Shown in pieces: positions 1-8,891 of a stretch of DNA of 64,000 nucleotides. The stretch is from Lachnospiraceae bacterium. GTDB lineage: Bacteria > Bacillota > Clostridia > Lachnospirales > Lachnospiraceae. The notes under the pieces are model-generated. The model saw only the letters and a list, made by a program, of their open reading frames with translations. It was not told where the DNA came from and did not search any database. Made by a program: the position numbers and the translations under genes. The stretch's first letter is position 1. Every line of letters begins with the position of its first letter. Location of the stretch: assembly GCA_015056905.1 (NCBI GenBank), contig SVFI01000010.1, forward strand, positions 35,907-99,906. The letters run 5' to 3'.

Positions 1-2
1 AG

Positions 3-554
3 GGGCTCTATCGATATACGTTTACGCAACGTTGCGAGGAAGTCGATATCCCGCTCGGAGATGAGACATGTACGATTTTCTTCAATACAAAAGGGAAAAA
101 AGCGGAGGGAGTTTCGGAAGAACTCGTTGAATTTCTTGCGTACATTGAAGATTCGTCGGATGCGTGTGTAGATGGTGGCACATCTGCCAATATCAGGAAG
201 CTGCATGAGAAGGTAAAACAGGTTAAAGGAAACGCAGAGTTGGAGGCGGAATATATGACAAAACAGGAAGTATATTCAATATTTGTCGGAGATGATTGGG
301 ACGAAAGAGTTGCCCAAATACAAGAAGAGAAAATGGAAATGATGAGAGTGACTGGAAGAGCAGAAGGAAAAGCAGAAGGAAAAGCGGAAGGAAAAGCGGA
401 AGGTATCCTCGTTATTTTGTCGGCAAAATTTGATGTCCCGGAAGAGCTTCGTGAGAAAATTCTGTGTCAACGAGACGCATCTATTCTTGATGAGTGGCTG
501 GTGATTGCTGCAAAAGCGACATCTGTCGAGGATTTTATTAAGTATTCTATGTAA
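3..554 (+). CDS. Rpn-family PD-(D/E)XK nuclease / putative transposase, C-terminal part
   Basis: The reading frame is open from the window edge to the stop at 552-554, so the start lies outside. The first visible residues (YTFTQRCEE, then a glycine-aspartate turn and IFFNTKGK) match the conserved C-terminal half of the PDDEXK_2 / Rpn family, whose members are linked to recA-independent recombination. The PD-(D/E)XK catalytic residues would lie upstream and are not visible. A low-complexity run of four AEGK-type units (about 357-404) is typical of this family and forms a charged helix. About 45 residues follow it, including a PEELREKI helix. An internal ATG at 240 begins mid-domain and is not the start. 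The family call is good; activity cannot be judged from this fragment. Confidence 0.8.
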   Translation, partial: GLYRYTFTQRCEEVDIPLGDETCTIFFNTKGKKAEGVSEELVEFLAYIEDSSDACVDGGTSANIRKLHEKVKQVKGNAELEAEYMTKQEVYSIFVGDDWDERVAQIQEEKMEMMRVTGRAEGKAEGKAEGKAEGILVILSAKFDVPEELREKILCQRDASILDEWLVIAAKATSVEDFIKYSM

Positions 555-692
555 ATCATTTTTATTCAATTATTTAATCAATTAAGTTATTTCAATTAAT
601 TTATATCAAATTTTTATCCAAAATTAAAATCAGAAAAGATGCAGGGAGAGGACTGCTGATCTTTCTACGAAAGATAACTGTCTGCAATAATT

Positions 693-721
693 ATGACACT
701 TTTCATTTGTTTGCATATAAT
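693..721 (+). promoter_or_regulatory. Predicted sigma-A promoter for the gene at 749
   Basis: ATGACA (693-698), a 17-bp spacer and TATAAT (716-721) lie in the AT-rich gap behind the Rpn gene. The expected transcription start is about 20 bp before the next start codon, giving a very short leader. Confidence 0.6.
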
Positions 722-748
722 AAAGAAAACTGATTTAGGGTTATGAAT

Positions 749-1144
749 ATGGCAGAAAAAAGAATTCTTCCTTTTTATATGACGTATCCGACATCGCTGG
801 TACAGCCGGATGAGAATCAAATGATGCGTGACTTGGAGTATTTTCAACAGCTGTATCCGTCAGGTGCAAAGCTGTTGCAGAGAGAAATCCGTAAGGTAAT
901 CGATATCATGGACTATGAGGGAAGTCTGATTTACGATGAGTATCCGGATCGTTTTGCGATGCAAAGGCTTACCAGGGATATTTTGGGCAAAATAAGATTG
1001 CAGCTTAATGAGGAGATGGAAAATGCTGAGGAGCTGGAAGGAGTGCTCCGATATGAGAATATCGAGGACTATGTGTATGTGCTCGTACTGCACGAGGTGT
1101 GGAGGCGAAGACAGGGCAGCAGGCGTGGTTATTTTCTTTTTTAG
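749..1144 (+). CDS. Hypothetical protein, 131 aa
   Basis: I do not recognise this protein by name. ATG codons occur at 743 and 749. The only Shine-Dalgarno-like bases (TTAGGG, 735-740) are too close to 743 and well spaced for 749, so 749 was chosen. The protein has no signal peptide or membrane segment. It looks mostly helical, with many acidic residues and a conserved-looking start (RILPFYMTYP), and ends in a basic/aromatic tail (RRRQGSRRGYFLF). A good promoter in front and a coding-like reading frame support a real gene. It is followed by a separate promoter for the methyltransferase gene, so it may be monocistronic. No function is proposed. Confidence 0.65.
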   Translation: MAEKRILPFYMTYPTSLVQPDENQMMRDLEYFQQLYPSGAKLLQREIRKVIDIMDYEGSLIYDEYPDRFAMQRLTRDILGKIRLQLNEEMENAEELEGVLRYENIEDYVYVLVLHEVWRRRQGSRRGYFLF

Positions 1145-1153
1145 GCTGTGCTC

Positions 1154-1182
1154 TTGACTATGACCGACTTGCAATCTAAAAT
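1154..1182 (+). promoter_or_regulatory. Predicted sigma-A promoter for the methyltransferase gene
   Basis: TTGACT (1154-1159), 17 bp, TAAAAT (1177-1182), about 47 bp before the ATG at 1230. No convincing terminator separates it from the gene upstream, so read-through is also possible. Confidence 0.55.
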
Positions 1183-1229
1183 AGCATAAGGAATAATATT
1201 TTTTGTAATATGCGGTTAGAGGATGTAAC

Positions 1230-2435
1230 ATGGAACGAGTCAGACAGCTCTTGGAAGAGTCGCTGAATGAGAATTTAAAGCAGATGATTATTAGCAATCC
1301 CCGGAAAAAGAATTCTTCGGACGGGGATTGTGTTTCTGCGTCTAAAATTAAGATTCGACCGGTTATGATGGCGGATGGACTGATGTTTCAAGAGAGTCGG
1401 TTTGTCGGAACGCAGGTGTTTCATGCAAACTCTGATAGGTCGACGCTTACTGACAAAATTTTGCAGGAAATACAAGTTAGCTTTGGGCAACTTGAAGTCG
1501 AAACAAGTTCGCATCGAGCAACTGTTTTAGTTAGTAAGAAGGGGACCGTAACAGTCAAGAAAAAACAATTTCAGAAAGTTGAAACGGAAGTGGCTCAAGA
1601 GAATTTAACAACGGAGCAAAAGAAACAGTTGCTTTCGCACAACCGAGAGAAACAATACATTCTCAAAGAGGGAATCCCGGTTCCTTTTCTTATGGATCTC
1701 GGAGTTCAGACGAAGGATGGTAAGATTGTTAAAAGTAAGTATGATAAGTTCCGACAGATTAACCGTTTTTTGGAATTTATACAAGATGTGCTTCCTGCGC
1801 TTCCGAGAGACCGTAAAGTGTCAATACTTGATTTCGGGTGCGGAAAGTCGTATCTTACCTTTGCTATGTATTACTATTTGAAGGTGCTCAATCACTATGA
1901 TATTGACATTATCGGGCTTGATTTGAAAAAAGATGTTATCCGTAAGTGTAATGAGCTAAAGGATAAGTATGGTTATAACGGGCTTTGCTTTCTTGAAGGG
2001 GACATCAGACAATACAATGAAAAAGAAGAAGTAGATATGGTTGTGACACTTCATGCCTGTGATACAGCAACGGATTATGCGATTGCCAAGGCAATTGCGT
2101 GGAATGCGAAAGTGATTTTATCTGTACCATGCTGCCAGCATGAACTGAATGCGCAGATAACATGTGAGGAGCTTGCGCCGGTACTCAAATACGGGCTTCT
2201 TAAAGAGAGGATGGCAGCACTTCTGACAGATAGTATCCGCGCCAACCTGATGGAAGCGTATGGCTATGAAACGCAGGTGCTGGAATTTATTGATATGTCA
2301 CATACACCAAAAAATATATTGCTTCGGGGCGTACAGTCTAAGGGATTTCGTAAGCGGGGTACAACTTTAGAAGAGGTTGAAAAAATGATGGACATGCTTC
2401 ATACCAAACAGACTTTGGCGGAGCTTTTGAAATAA
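1230..2435 (+). CDS. Class I SAM-dependent methyltransferase (Methyltransf_32-like)
   Basis: A 401-residue cytoplasmic protein. Residues 1-150 form a poorly conserved N-terminal region containing KKGTVTVKKKQ. The Rossmann methyltransferase core follows, with motif I ILDFGCGKSYLT at about 199-210 and an acidic motif II IIGLDLKKD. The signatures VTLHACDTATDYA and SVPCCQHEL are typical of the Methyltransf_32 group, which includes METTL25-like proteins. The substrate is unknown; an RNA substrate would fit the group but cannot be shown. The SD is AGAGGA before 1230. The next gene starts 26 bp downstream, so the two are probably co-transcribed. Confidence 0.85.
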   Translation: MERVRQLLEESLNENLKQMIISNPRKKNSSDGDCVSASKIKIRPVMMADGLMFQESRFVGTQVFHANSDRSTLTDKILQEIQVSFGQLEVETSSHRATVLVSKKGTVTVKKKQFQKVETEVAQENLTTEQKKQLLSHNREKQYILKEGIPVPFLMDLGVQTKDGKIVKSKYDKFRQINRFLEFIQDVLPALPRDRKVSILDFGCGKSYLTFAMYYYLKVLNHYDIDIIGLDLKKDVIRKCNELKDKYGYNGLCFLEGDIRQYNEKEEVDMVVTLHACDTATDYAIAKAIAWNAKVILSVPCCQHELNAQITCEELAPVLKYGLLKERMAALLTDSIRANLMEAYGYETQVLEFIDMSHTPKNILLRGVQSKGFRKRGTTLEEVEKMMDMLHTKQTLAELLK

Positions 2436-2461
2436 ACACTGCTTTGGCAGGGAGAAAATAA

Positions 2462-4996
2462 ATGGGAAAATCAATTATAAAAGCAGTTTATGCTGTGATT
2501 GTCTTTTGTGTGGCACTCTTTCTGATTGATCACATAACAAACAAGGGCAACATGGATATAACAACTGAGATGAGTAGTGCGACATTGCCAACGGTCCATG
2601 TTGTACGGAATGACGAAAAGATAAATGCGTTATATGGTTATTCACAGAAGATGGATACGCGTTTTCTGTGTGAGACGATTACGCCGGTTGATGTTGCGGA
2701 CAGAAAAATCAGTCTGATTGCCAACACATACGGAAATCGGATTTCTGCGGTGTCGTATGAGGTGCGTTCGGCAGATGGAGCAAGATTGGTAGAAGATACC
2801 CGTATCGACAATTTTTTACAGGCGGATGACAGAGTTACGCTCGAGATAGAGCTAAAAGATTTGCTTGAACAGGATATTGAGTATTCGTTTGCGCTGGAAC
2901 TGACAGATGTGCAAGGGAAAAAGACTTATTTTTATACGCGAATTTTGCTCTGTGAAAATGCGAACCATGTAGATGATGCTGTCGAATTTGCGTTAGATTT
3001 CCATAGTCGTACGTTTGATAAGGAGCGGGCACAGGAAATTACGAAATATCTTGAGTCGAATGAAGAAGGGGATAACACAACTTACAGCAATGTCAATATT
3101 CATTCGAGTTTTTCACAGATTACCTGGGGCTCACTTGATATTACAAGGGAAAATGAACCGGAAGTTTATGTCAGACAGATTAATCCGTATGTATCCAAAA
3201 TAGAACTTCGTTACGTCGTTTCTATGCCTGAAAAAGCGGACGTAAATTATTATAATGTGACAGAGCACTACTATGTCAGATACGGAACGGAACGAATGTA
3301 TCTTCTTGATTATGTGAGGGATATGGATTCCATTTTTATACCGAACAATTCAGTTTATGCCAATAATAAGGTTCTGCTTGGTATTACAGATGAAAATGTG
3401 CAGTTGCTTGAGAGTGAGGATGGTAACATTTTTGCTTTTGTAAAGGAGAATCGTCTGTTTTCCATGAATTTGACGGATAATAAGCTTGCGCTTTTGTTTG
3501 GATTTTATGATGAAGAGCATCGCGACGCAAGAGATATGAATCGGGATAGCAATATTCGGATTGTCAGTGTCGATGAGACGGGAAATGTGCGTTTTCTTGT
3601 GTATGGATATATGAACAGGGGAAGCTATGAAGGCGGTGTCGGGGTTACCTGCTATTATTACAACAGCATGCTAAACACCATTGAGGAAGAAATTTACATT
3701 CCCTACAATGGTTCTGCAGGACTGCTCAAGAAGAGTGTAGAGGAGCTGTCCTATGTAAATAATGACAATTTCCTCTTCCTTATTTTGGACGGTGCTATAT
3801 ATAAAATCGATTTAGTCCAAAAGTCATATGAAGTGCTTGTGGAGGACCTTCCATACGGAAGTTACAAAGTGTCCGGAAGCAATCGAATGATTGTATGGCA
3901 AGTCGGAAATGACAGAAATGCGAGTCAAAAGCTTGTACTTCTTAATTTAAACAGCGGAAAAGAGACAGAGATTGAGGCCGGAAGGGGAAAATACATTAAA
4001 CCGCTCGGTTTCATGAATGAAGACTTGATTTACGGTACGGCAAATGCATCCGACATTACAAGAGATACTTTTGGTGCCATTATTTTCCCGATGTATCATG
4101 TTTGTATTCAGGATGAAAACGGAACGGTTTTGAAGGATTACAGCAAAAGCGGAATTTATGTGACCGATGCCGTTATTGAGGAGAGTCAGATTAATTTGCA
4201 CAGAGTGCGCAAGGAAGAGGGGATAACAGCGTACACGGAAATTGCGGAGGATCAGATTTTAAATGATGTGGCGGCAACGAACGATAAAAATATGATTGAA
4301 GTTATTCCGACACAGGAATACGAAAAGATCGTGCAGATTGCAGCCAAGTCGAAGCTGAATCCCGATAAATTGAAATACCTGACACCGAAGCAGGTGATGT
4401 ACGAGGGGAATCGTGTTCTTCACATTCCGGCTAAGGAAACGGATGAGTCGCGTTATTATGTTTATGACGAACACGGAATTCAGGATGTGGTCCTGCATGA
4501 AAATGATGCGATTCTGCGCGCGGAAGAGCTGGCAGGAAGAGTGTACAATATATCCGGCGAGTGTATTTGGGAGAAGAGTAACCGTGTGGCGGTGAACCAA
4601 ATTATGAAGATTACGGAAGACATTATTTCCGAAGATAGAGGAAGTGTGGCAGTCTGTCTTGATACGATTCTCAAGTATGAGGGAATCAGCAGAAACAGTG
4701 CAGCACTCCTTCGTAACGGCGATACAATGCTGACGATTTTACAGGAAAATCTTTCTGAGGCACAGATTTTGGATTTGTCGGGCTGTAGTCTTAACAGTGT
4801 TTTGTATTATGTGAGCAGGGATATTCCTGTTATGGCACTTTTGAATGACGGAAATGCGGTTCTGATTGTCGGTTATAATGAACTGAACACGGTGATTTTC
4901 AATCCGCTGTCCGGTCAGATAAAAAAGATGGGTATGAATGACTCTACAGACTTTTTTGAAGCTAACGGAAATAGCTTTTTCACTTATGTAAAATAA
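2462..4996 (+). CDS. Membrane-anchored extracellular protein with propeller-like middle and degenerate C39-like C-terminus
   Basis: 844 residues with a GGGAG ribosome binding site. A single N-terminal hydrophobic segment (about residues 5-23) without a clear cleavage site suggests an uncleaved anchor with the rest outside. Residues 40-300 look like mixed beta domains. Residues 300-600 contain repeated strand-turn units (NIFAFVKENRLFSMNL, DGAIYKIDL, ASQKLVLLNL) that suggest a TolB/WD-like propeller. The last 120 residues resemble a papain-like C39 peptidase fold: a CLDTILKYEGI helix and NAVLIVGYN followed by VIFNPLSG. The usual CGP cysteine motif and the histidine of the GHAVVVVGY strand are not intact (Asn at the His position), so it is probably not a protease. 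Fold assignments are by eye. Confidence 0.55.
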   Translation: MGKSIIKAVYAVIVFCVALFLIDHITNKGNMDITTEMSSATLPTVHVVRNDEKINALYGYSQKMDTRFLCETITPVDVADRKISLIANTYGNRISAVSYEVRSADGARLVEDTRIDNFLQADDRVTLEIELKDLLEQDIEYSFALELTDVQGKKTYFYTRILLCENANHVDDAVEFALDFHSRTFDKERAQEITKYLESNEEGDNTTYSNVNIHSSFSQITWGSLDITRENEPEVYVRQINPYVSKIELRYVVSMPEKADVNYYNVTEHYYVRYGTERMYLLDYVRDMDSIFIPNNSVYANNKVLLGITDENVQLLESEDGNIFAFVKENRLFSMNLTDNKLALLFGFYDEEHRDARDMNRDSNIRIVSVDETGNVRFLVYGYMNRGSYEGGVGVTCYYYNSMLNTIEEEIYIPYNGSAGLLKKSVEELSYVNNDNFLFLILDGAIYKIDLVQKSYEVLVEDLPYGSYKVSGSNRMIVWQVGNDRNASQKLVLLNLNSGKETEIEAGRGKYIKPLGFMNEDLIYGTANASDITRDTFGAIIFPMYHVCIQDENGTVLKDYSKSGIYVTDAVIEESQINLHRVRKEEGITAYTEIAEDQILNDVAATNDKNMIEVIPTQEYEKIVQIAAKSKLNPDKLKYLTPKQVMYEGNRVLHIPAKETDESRYYVYDEHGIQDVVLHENDAILRAEELAGRVYNISGECIWEKSNRVAVNQIMKITEDIISEDRGSVAVCLDTILKYEGISRNSAALLRNGDTMLTILQENLSEAQILDLSGCSLNSVLYYVSRDIPVMALLNDGNAVLIVGYNELNTVIFNPLSGQIKKMGMNDSTDFFEANGNSFFTYVK

Positions 4997-5002
4997 AAAA
5001 TA

Positions 5003-5042
5003 AAGCAGTACTGCCTGTGTATATGGGCGGTGCTGCTTTTTT
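5003..5042 (+). terminator. Rho-independent terminator
   Basis: The stem pairs AAGCAGTACTGCC (5003-5015) with GGCGGTGCTGCTT (5028-5038 region) around a short loop and is followed by a run of six T. It ends the methyltransferase-anchored protein unit. Confidence 0.8.
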
Positions 5043-5053
5043 AAAAGTTGTCA

Positions 5054-5083
5054 TTGACTAACAGATATTTGGTCTGCTATACT
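5054..5083 (+). promoter_or_regulatory. Predicted sigma-A promoter of the BspA-type gene
   Basis: TTGACT (5054-5059), an 18-bp spacer, TATACT (5078-5083). The start would be near 5090, leaving a leader of about 130 nt before the ATG at 5221. Confidence 0.6.
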
Positions 5084-5117
5084 CAGCATCACAAATGAAG
5101 CTTCATTACAATTCTAG

Positions 5118-5208
5118 GGTGACGCATGGCGTTGCCAACATTCAAATCGGCAATTCTCTGCCGGATTTTCACAAACATTTATAAGAATACAGGCTACGGC
5201 CGGACATG
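5118..5208 (+). promoter_or_regulatory. Leader with mutually exclusive hairpins (unidentified)
   Basis: GTTGCC (5131-5136) can pair with GGCAAT (5149-5154). The same GGCA can instead pair with TGCCGG (5159-5164), and that segment can pair with CGGC near 5197-5203, next to the ribosome binding site. Such overlap of alternative stems is attenuator-like. I could not match it to a riboswitch family I know. It may be only chance complementarity. Confidence 0.3.
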
Positions 5209-5220
5209 AAAGGAGATTTT

Positions 5221-8200
5221 ATGAAAAAGAGAATAGTTGTCAAGGCATTTGCGCTGTGTTTGTCTTTTGCGATTGCAGTAGGCGGTTTACAGACGCAGGT
5301 GCAGGCGCAGTACAGTGTTTCCTTTAACGGGATTATAGGAGACGGCATAATAGGCCGGGAAGGCGACGGAATGCAGGAAGCGGTATTTATGCCGATGTCG
5401 ACAGAAGACCAGGAAGTTTTTTCAGAGACTCTTGCTCCGGAGATATGCGGGGGCGAAAGCAAAGAACAGACTGTCGCAGAGGAGAAAACAGCAGAACCGG
5501 ATGCGATTACAGATGCGGAAGAGAAAGAGCCGGAATATCCGCTTGTGTCCCGGCTTGATTTGTTTTCACTTAATTGGAAAGAGGAACCGGACAGCGTGTT
5601 GAATCATTATTTCGGCATGACGGAGTGGAAGGAGATAGGAAACTGGCTTTCTTCCCTGTCGGAAAAAGACTTTGAAGAAGTTTTGGATAGGGATACGGTC
5701 CTTGTTCAGGAAACGGAGATTTTGCCGGCGGGAAGTGATACGGCGGTGAGTATGTTATATTATGAGTATGCGTTGCGGCAATATCGCGATTCCATGATGA
5801 CAAGGGCGACATATCCGGCGACGGCTTCCGGGTATTGGCAGACGCATATTATAAAGACGAACGCAGTGGGAACTCCGGTCAAAAAGGCAGTAATAACGCA
5901 CAAGATTTCGGGGATTGACACAACGGTTCCGACGACGGAAAGACAAAGTGTTACGGTTGCCAAGTCTGTCACGTCAAACTGGTGCGATATCGTTTGGGAA
6001 AGTGAGAAAGAGGAATTTAATACATATAAGGAGCAGGAGGGGAACGCAGCTTATCCGCTGGTAAAGGCGTATATGAATTTTCAAAAACCGACAGGATACG
6101 ATGTTTCTGTATCTTATAATTTGGATTCCGGATTCCGAAAAATGTATTGGAATCCAACCATGACGTTCGGCTCGGATAAATCACTGTTTGTTTCCGGTGG
6201 AACTATTTCCGAAGAAAGGAAGGAGTATCCGGGCTTGGTGACATACAACAATGTGAGTACGGCTCCGCTTCGTGCAAGTGAATTTGCGGGAAGGCATTAC
6301 ATATGTTGTATTGTTAACATGTATGTTAATGCAGGAGTTGGGACAACAGGAACGCCTGCGAACGGAAATCTCGTGCAGACCATTACGCTCTCTCCGGTTA
6401 ACTACAATGTCAGTTACAATGGCAACGGTGCGACATCAGGTGCTGTGTCTGCGCAGGCGTGTACCTATGATGTAAATTATCTTACACAGACAAACGGATA
6501 TGCAAGGGACTACACGGTAACTTATAACGGAAACGTCGGAACACCTGAAGTAAGCAGTCAAAAGTCAACCTATGTATTCAAAGGATGGGGGTTAAATCAG
6601 AAAAATACGGTAAACTATAGCGCCGGTAATACATACACCAATCTGACGGCGGTCAAAGGTGCGGCTGTGACAATGTACGCTATCTGGCAACCGATAAGTG
6701 TAAAACTTCCGTCCGCAACCAGAACAGGGTATCAATTCGCAGGATGGAATATCGGAATGGCGGGAGCAACATACACGCCTTCTGCCAATGTCACGGCAAC
6801 GGCAAAGTGGACGCCAAATAAATATAAGATAGCATTTCGATCAGCAGGCGGAACGCAGTGTGATGAGATCAATGCAACCTATGATCAGAGTATAATTCTT
6901 CCGACTCCGGTGCGAAGCGGATACAGTTTTAACGGATGGAGAAGCGATGCGGGGATACATGTGGGTAATGTTAAGAACCTGACAAAAGAGAATGGAGTGA
7001 CGATAACGCTGACGGCGGATTGGACAGCCAATACGAGTACACCTTACAAGATAAGATATTATAAGCAACCGTCCCGTGGAGAGCAGAACAAAGCAAACTA
7101 TGTCTTGTTTGAACCGGAAAAGGGCGACAAGCTGGAAGGTGAGCGTATATTGTATGGTACAACCGATGCGATGGTTACCGTAGCAGCCGACCGTGTAGAA
7201 GGGTATGTTACTCCGGCATCACAGACGGTACAAATTGACGGAGACGGAAGCACATGCATTTGCTTCTATTATAATCTGGAGTCGGAACAGACACAGGTTG
7301 TGTCCCCGGTGCTTGGGGCCAGTGACAGTCAGCTGGAGGAAATAGCACGTAAAATCGCAGCAGGATTGTCATTCAGTATGGACATTGACGGAGCGAAATA
7401 TGAGATTGTACAAAAGGAAGACGGAACCCTCGGTATTGAGTTTATTTCGACCAATGAATCGAAGGTTGTTGTCCCGGATATCGTGACTATCGGGGGGAAA
7501 GTGTACCGCATTACAGAAATAAACAGTAAGGCCTTTAAAGGAAATACGGCGATAAAAGAAGTGCAGCTCAGCGCCAATATCAGTAAAATCGGTGACTCCG
7601 CATTTGAAGGTTGCAGCTTGCTTACCAAAGTGACACTCAGAGAGGGATTAGTAACCATAGGAAAAAAGGCGTTTTTAAATTGTGTGTCTCTTAAAAGCAT
7701 CAAACTACCTTCTACGGTGCAGAGCATCGGAGATTATGCATTTCAGAATTGTAAAAAGATGAGCAAAGTAACTCTGAACACCGGACTAACCAAGATTGGG
7801 AAAAGGGCATTTTACGGTTGTATTTCTTTGACAAAGGTTACGATTCCAAAAACGGTTTTAAAAATCGGAAGTTACGCATTTGCAAAGTGTGGCAAATTGA
7901 AAAAAATCAGTTTTGCATCCGAAAGCGGACTTTTGACAATCGGCACAGGTGTGTTTTCTCGTTGTAGCGCGCTTACAAGTATAAAGCTGCCTTTCAAGCT
8001 TACAAATATTTCCTCAAAGGCATTTTACGGATGTAAAAAACTCAGTAGTGTTACCGGTGCAGGTGCGGTGACCAAAATCGGAACAAGTGCGTTTGAAAAT
8101 TGTACGAAGCTGAGCAAAATAACGATCCCGTCCAAGGTGCAGACCATAGGAAAAAAGGCGTTTTATAACTGCAAATCACTCAAAAAAGTAACCATCAAAT

Positions 8201-8319
8201 CCAAGGCGATTACCTCGGTCGGCGCAAAGGCGTTCAAAAAATGTAAAAAGGGGATTACCTTTGTTGTGCCGAAGAGCAAAAAGAGTTCCTACAGCCGCAT
8301 GTTCCGCGGGAAATACTAA
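5221..8319 (+). CDS. Secreted BspA-type leucine-rich-repeat protein with InlB-type repeats
   Basis: The start at 5221 was chosen over an in-frame ATG 15 bp upstream because AAAGGAG (5209-5215) is correctly spaced for it. Of 1032 residues, 1-25 form a signal peptide ending QVQA. A Glu/Ala-rich stretch follows, then a region of unknown fold to about residue 390. Two or more Listeria-Bacteroides (Flg_new/InlB B) repeats carry the VFKGWG, FAGWNI and FNGWRS motifs and end in TMYAIW or TLTADW. A MucBP-like segment (YKIRYYKQP) comes next. Residues about 770-1000 hold eight to nine LRR_5 repeats of the IGxxAFxxCxxLxxVxIP type. The tail is basic, with VVPKSKKSSYSRMF. No LPXTG or C-terminal membrane anchor is present. 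It is probably a surface or secreted adhesin. Confidence 0.85.
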   Translation: MKKRIVVKAFALCLSFAIAVGGLQTQVQAQYSVSFNGIIGDGIIGREGDGMQEAVFMPMSTEDQEVFSETLAPEICGGESKEQTVAEEKTAEPDAITDAEEKEPEYPLVSRLDLFSLNWKEEPDSVLNHYFGMTEWKEIGNWLSSLSEKDFEEVLDRDTVLVQETEILPAGSDTAVSMLYYEYALRQYRDSMMTRATYPATASGYWQTHIIKTNAVGTPVKKAVITHKISGIDTTVPTTERQSVTVAKSVTSNWCDIVWESEKEEFNTYKEQEGNAAYPLVKAYMNFQKPTGYDVSVSYNLDSGFRKMYWNPTMTFGSDKSLFVSGGTISEERKEYPGLVTYNNVSTAPLRASEFAGRHYICCIVNMYVNAGVGTTGTPANGNLVQTITLSPVNYNVSYNGNGATSGAVSAQACTYDVNYLTQTNGYARDYTVTYNGNVGTPEVSSQKSTYVFKGWGLNQKNTVNYSAGNTYTNLTAVKGAAVTMYAIWQPISVKLPSATRTGYQFAGWNIGMAGATYTPSANVTATAKWTPNKYKIAFRSAGGTQCDEINATYDQSIILPTPVRSGYSFNGWRSDAGIHVGNVKNLTKENGVTITLTADWTANTSTPYKIRYYKQPSRGEQNKANYVLFEPEKGDKLEGERILYGTTDAMVTVAADRVEGYVTPASQTVQIDGDGSTCICFYYNLESEQTQVVSPVLGASDSQLEEIARKIAAGLSFSMDIDGAKYEIVQKEDGTLGIEFISTNESKVVVPDIVTIGGKVYRITEINSKAFKGNTAIKEVQLSANISKIGDSAFEGCSLLTKVTLREGLVTIGKKAFLNCVSLKSIKLPSTVQSIGDYAFQNCKKMSKVTLNTGLTKIGKRAFYGCISLTKVTIPKTVLKIGSYAFAKCGKLKKISFASESGLLTIGTGVFSRCSALTSIKLPFKLTNISSKAFYGCKKLSSVTGAGAVTKIGTSAFENCTKLSKITIPSKVQTIGKKAFYNCKSLKKVTIKSKAITSVGAKAFKKCKKGITFVVPKSKKSSYSRMFRGKY

Positions 8320-8320
8320 A

Positions 8321-8349
8321 TTGACACCGAAAAGGAGAAAAGCTATAAT
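8321..8349 (+). promoter_or_regulatory. Perfect-consensus sigma-A promoter with no gene behind it
   Basis: TTGACA (8321-8326), exactly 17 bp, TATAAT (8344-8349). It begins directly after the stop codon at 8317-8319 and points into the convergent intergenic region toward the 3' end of queT. A strong hairpin with T residues lies 12-45 bp downstream, so the product would be a very short RNA or, by read-through, an antisense RNA. Confidence 0.6.
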
Positions 8350-8360
8350 ACCCCTAACAG

Positions 8361-8398
8361 AAAACGGCTGCGCAGATATTTGCGTAGCCGTTTTATAT
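8361..8398. terminator. Bidirectional terminator between convergent genes
   Basis: AAAACGGCTGCGCA (8361-8374) pairs with TGCGTAGCCGTTTT (8381-8394) around a 6-nt loop. T-rich flanks on both strands let it serve the BspA-type gene (+) and queT (-). Confidence 0.85.
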
Positions 8399-8884
8399 TT
8401 AGGGGAACAATTGATTTTTGTATTTATTTAATACATTCAGCAAAATCATACCCAGGATACCGCAGGAAATAACTTCCCCGATTCCAACTGTAAGCATGAA
8501 GTAAGGAATTCCGCCGGGTAGCTCGTAAACATAGGTCAGTACGAAAGGAACAATTATTGTGTTGGCAAGAATCGGCGGAATGGGGCTGAGCCGTTTAAAA
8601 TGCCTCAGCAGGTAAGTTCCCAACGCACCGAGGAGTGTTGCCAGGCTTCCGAAAATGACATCAAAAGCCGCACAGCCTGTCAGAAGATTACTGAGCAGAC
8701 AACCGATAAAAAGGCCGGGAAGCGCAACCGGTGTGAAGTAAGGTAAAATAGTAAGTGCTTCTGAAATGCGGATTTGAATGGCACCGCTTGCCAGTCCGAA
8801 GGCGTTACTGACAAAGGTCAGCACAACATAGAGAGCTGCAATCATGGCAGCCTGCGTGATAAATAGCACATTGTTCTTTTTCAT
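8399..8884 (-). CDS. queT: QueT-type transporter, S component for a queuosine precursor
   Basis: A 161-residue hydrophobic protein with about five membrane segments. It carries the family signature: an N-terminal MIAALYVVLT helix, IQIRISEALTILPYF, and PVALPGLFIGCLLSN. QueT proteins are membrane S components thought to bring in preQ0/preQ1 or queuine with an energy-coupling (ECF) module encoded elsewhere. The preQ1-I riboswitch directly upstream independently supports the substrate class. The start at 8884 follows an AAAGGAG site that is part of the riboswitch. It is monocistronic and flanked by a terminator. Confidence 0.9.
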   Translation of the reverse strand: MKKNNVLFITQAAMIAALYVVLTFVSNAFGLASGAIQIRISEALTILPYFTPVALPGLFIGCLLSNLLTGCAAFDVIFGSLATLLGALGTYLLRHFKRLSPIPPILANTIIVPFVLTYVYELPGGIPYFMLTVGIGEVISCGILGMILLNVLNKYKNQLFP

Positions 8885-8891
8885 GATATGT

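Noticed and set aside
3..554. Evidence of an active mobile element at the left edge
   Set aside because: Only the C-terminal part of an Rpn-type gene is visible, with no terminal repeats; these genes are often static chromosomal copies.
5118..5208. Leader as a c-di-GMP riboswitch
   Set aside because: A GACGCA segment was suggestive, but the conserved CAGGGCAAACC region and the partner stem are absent.
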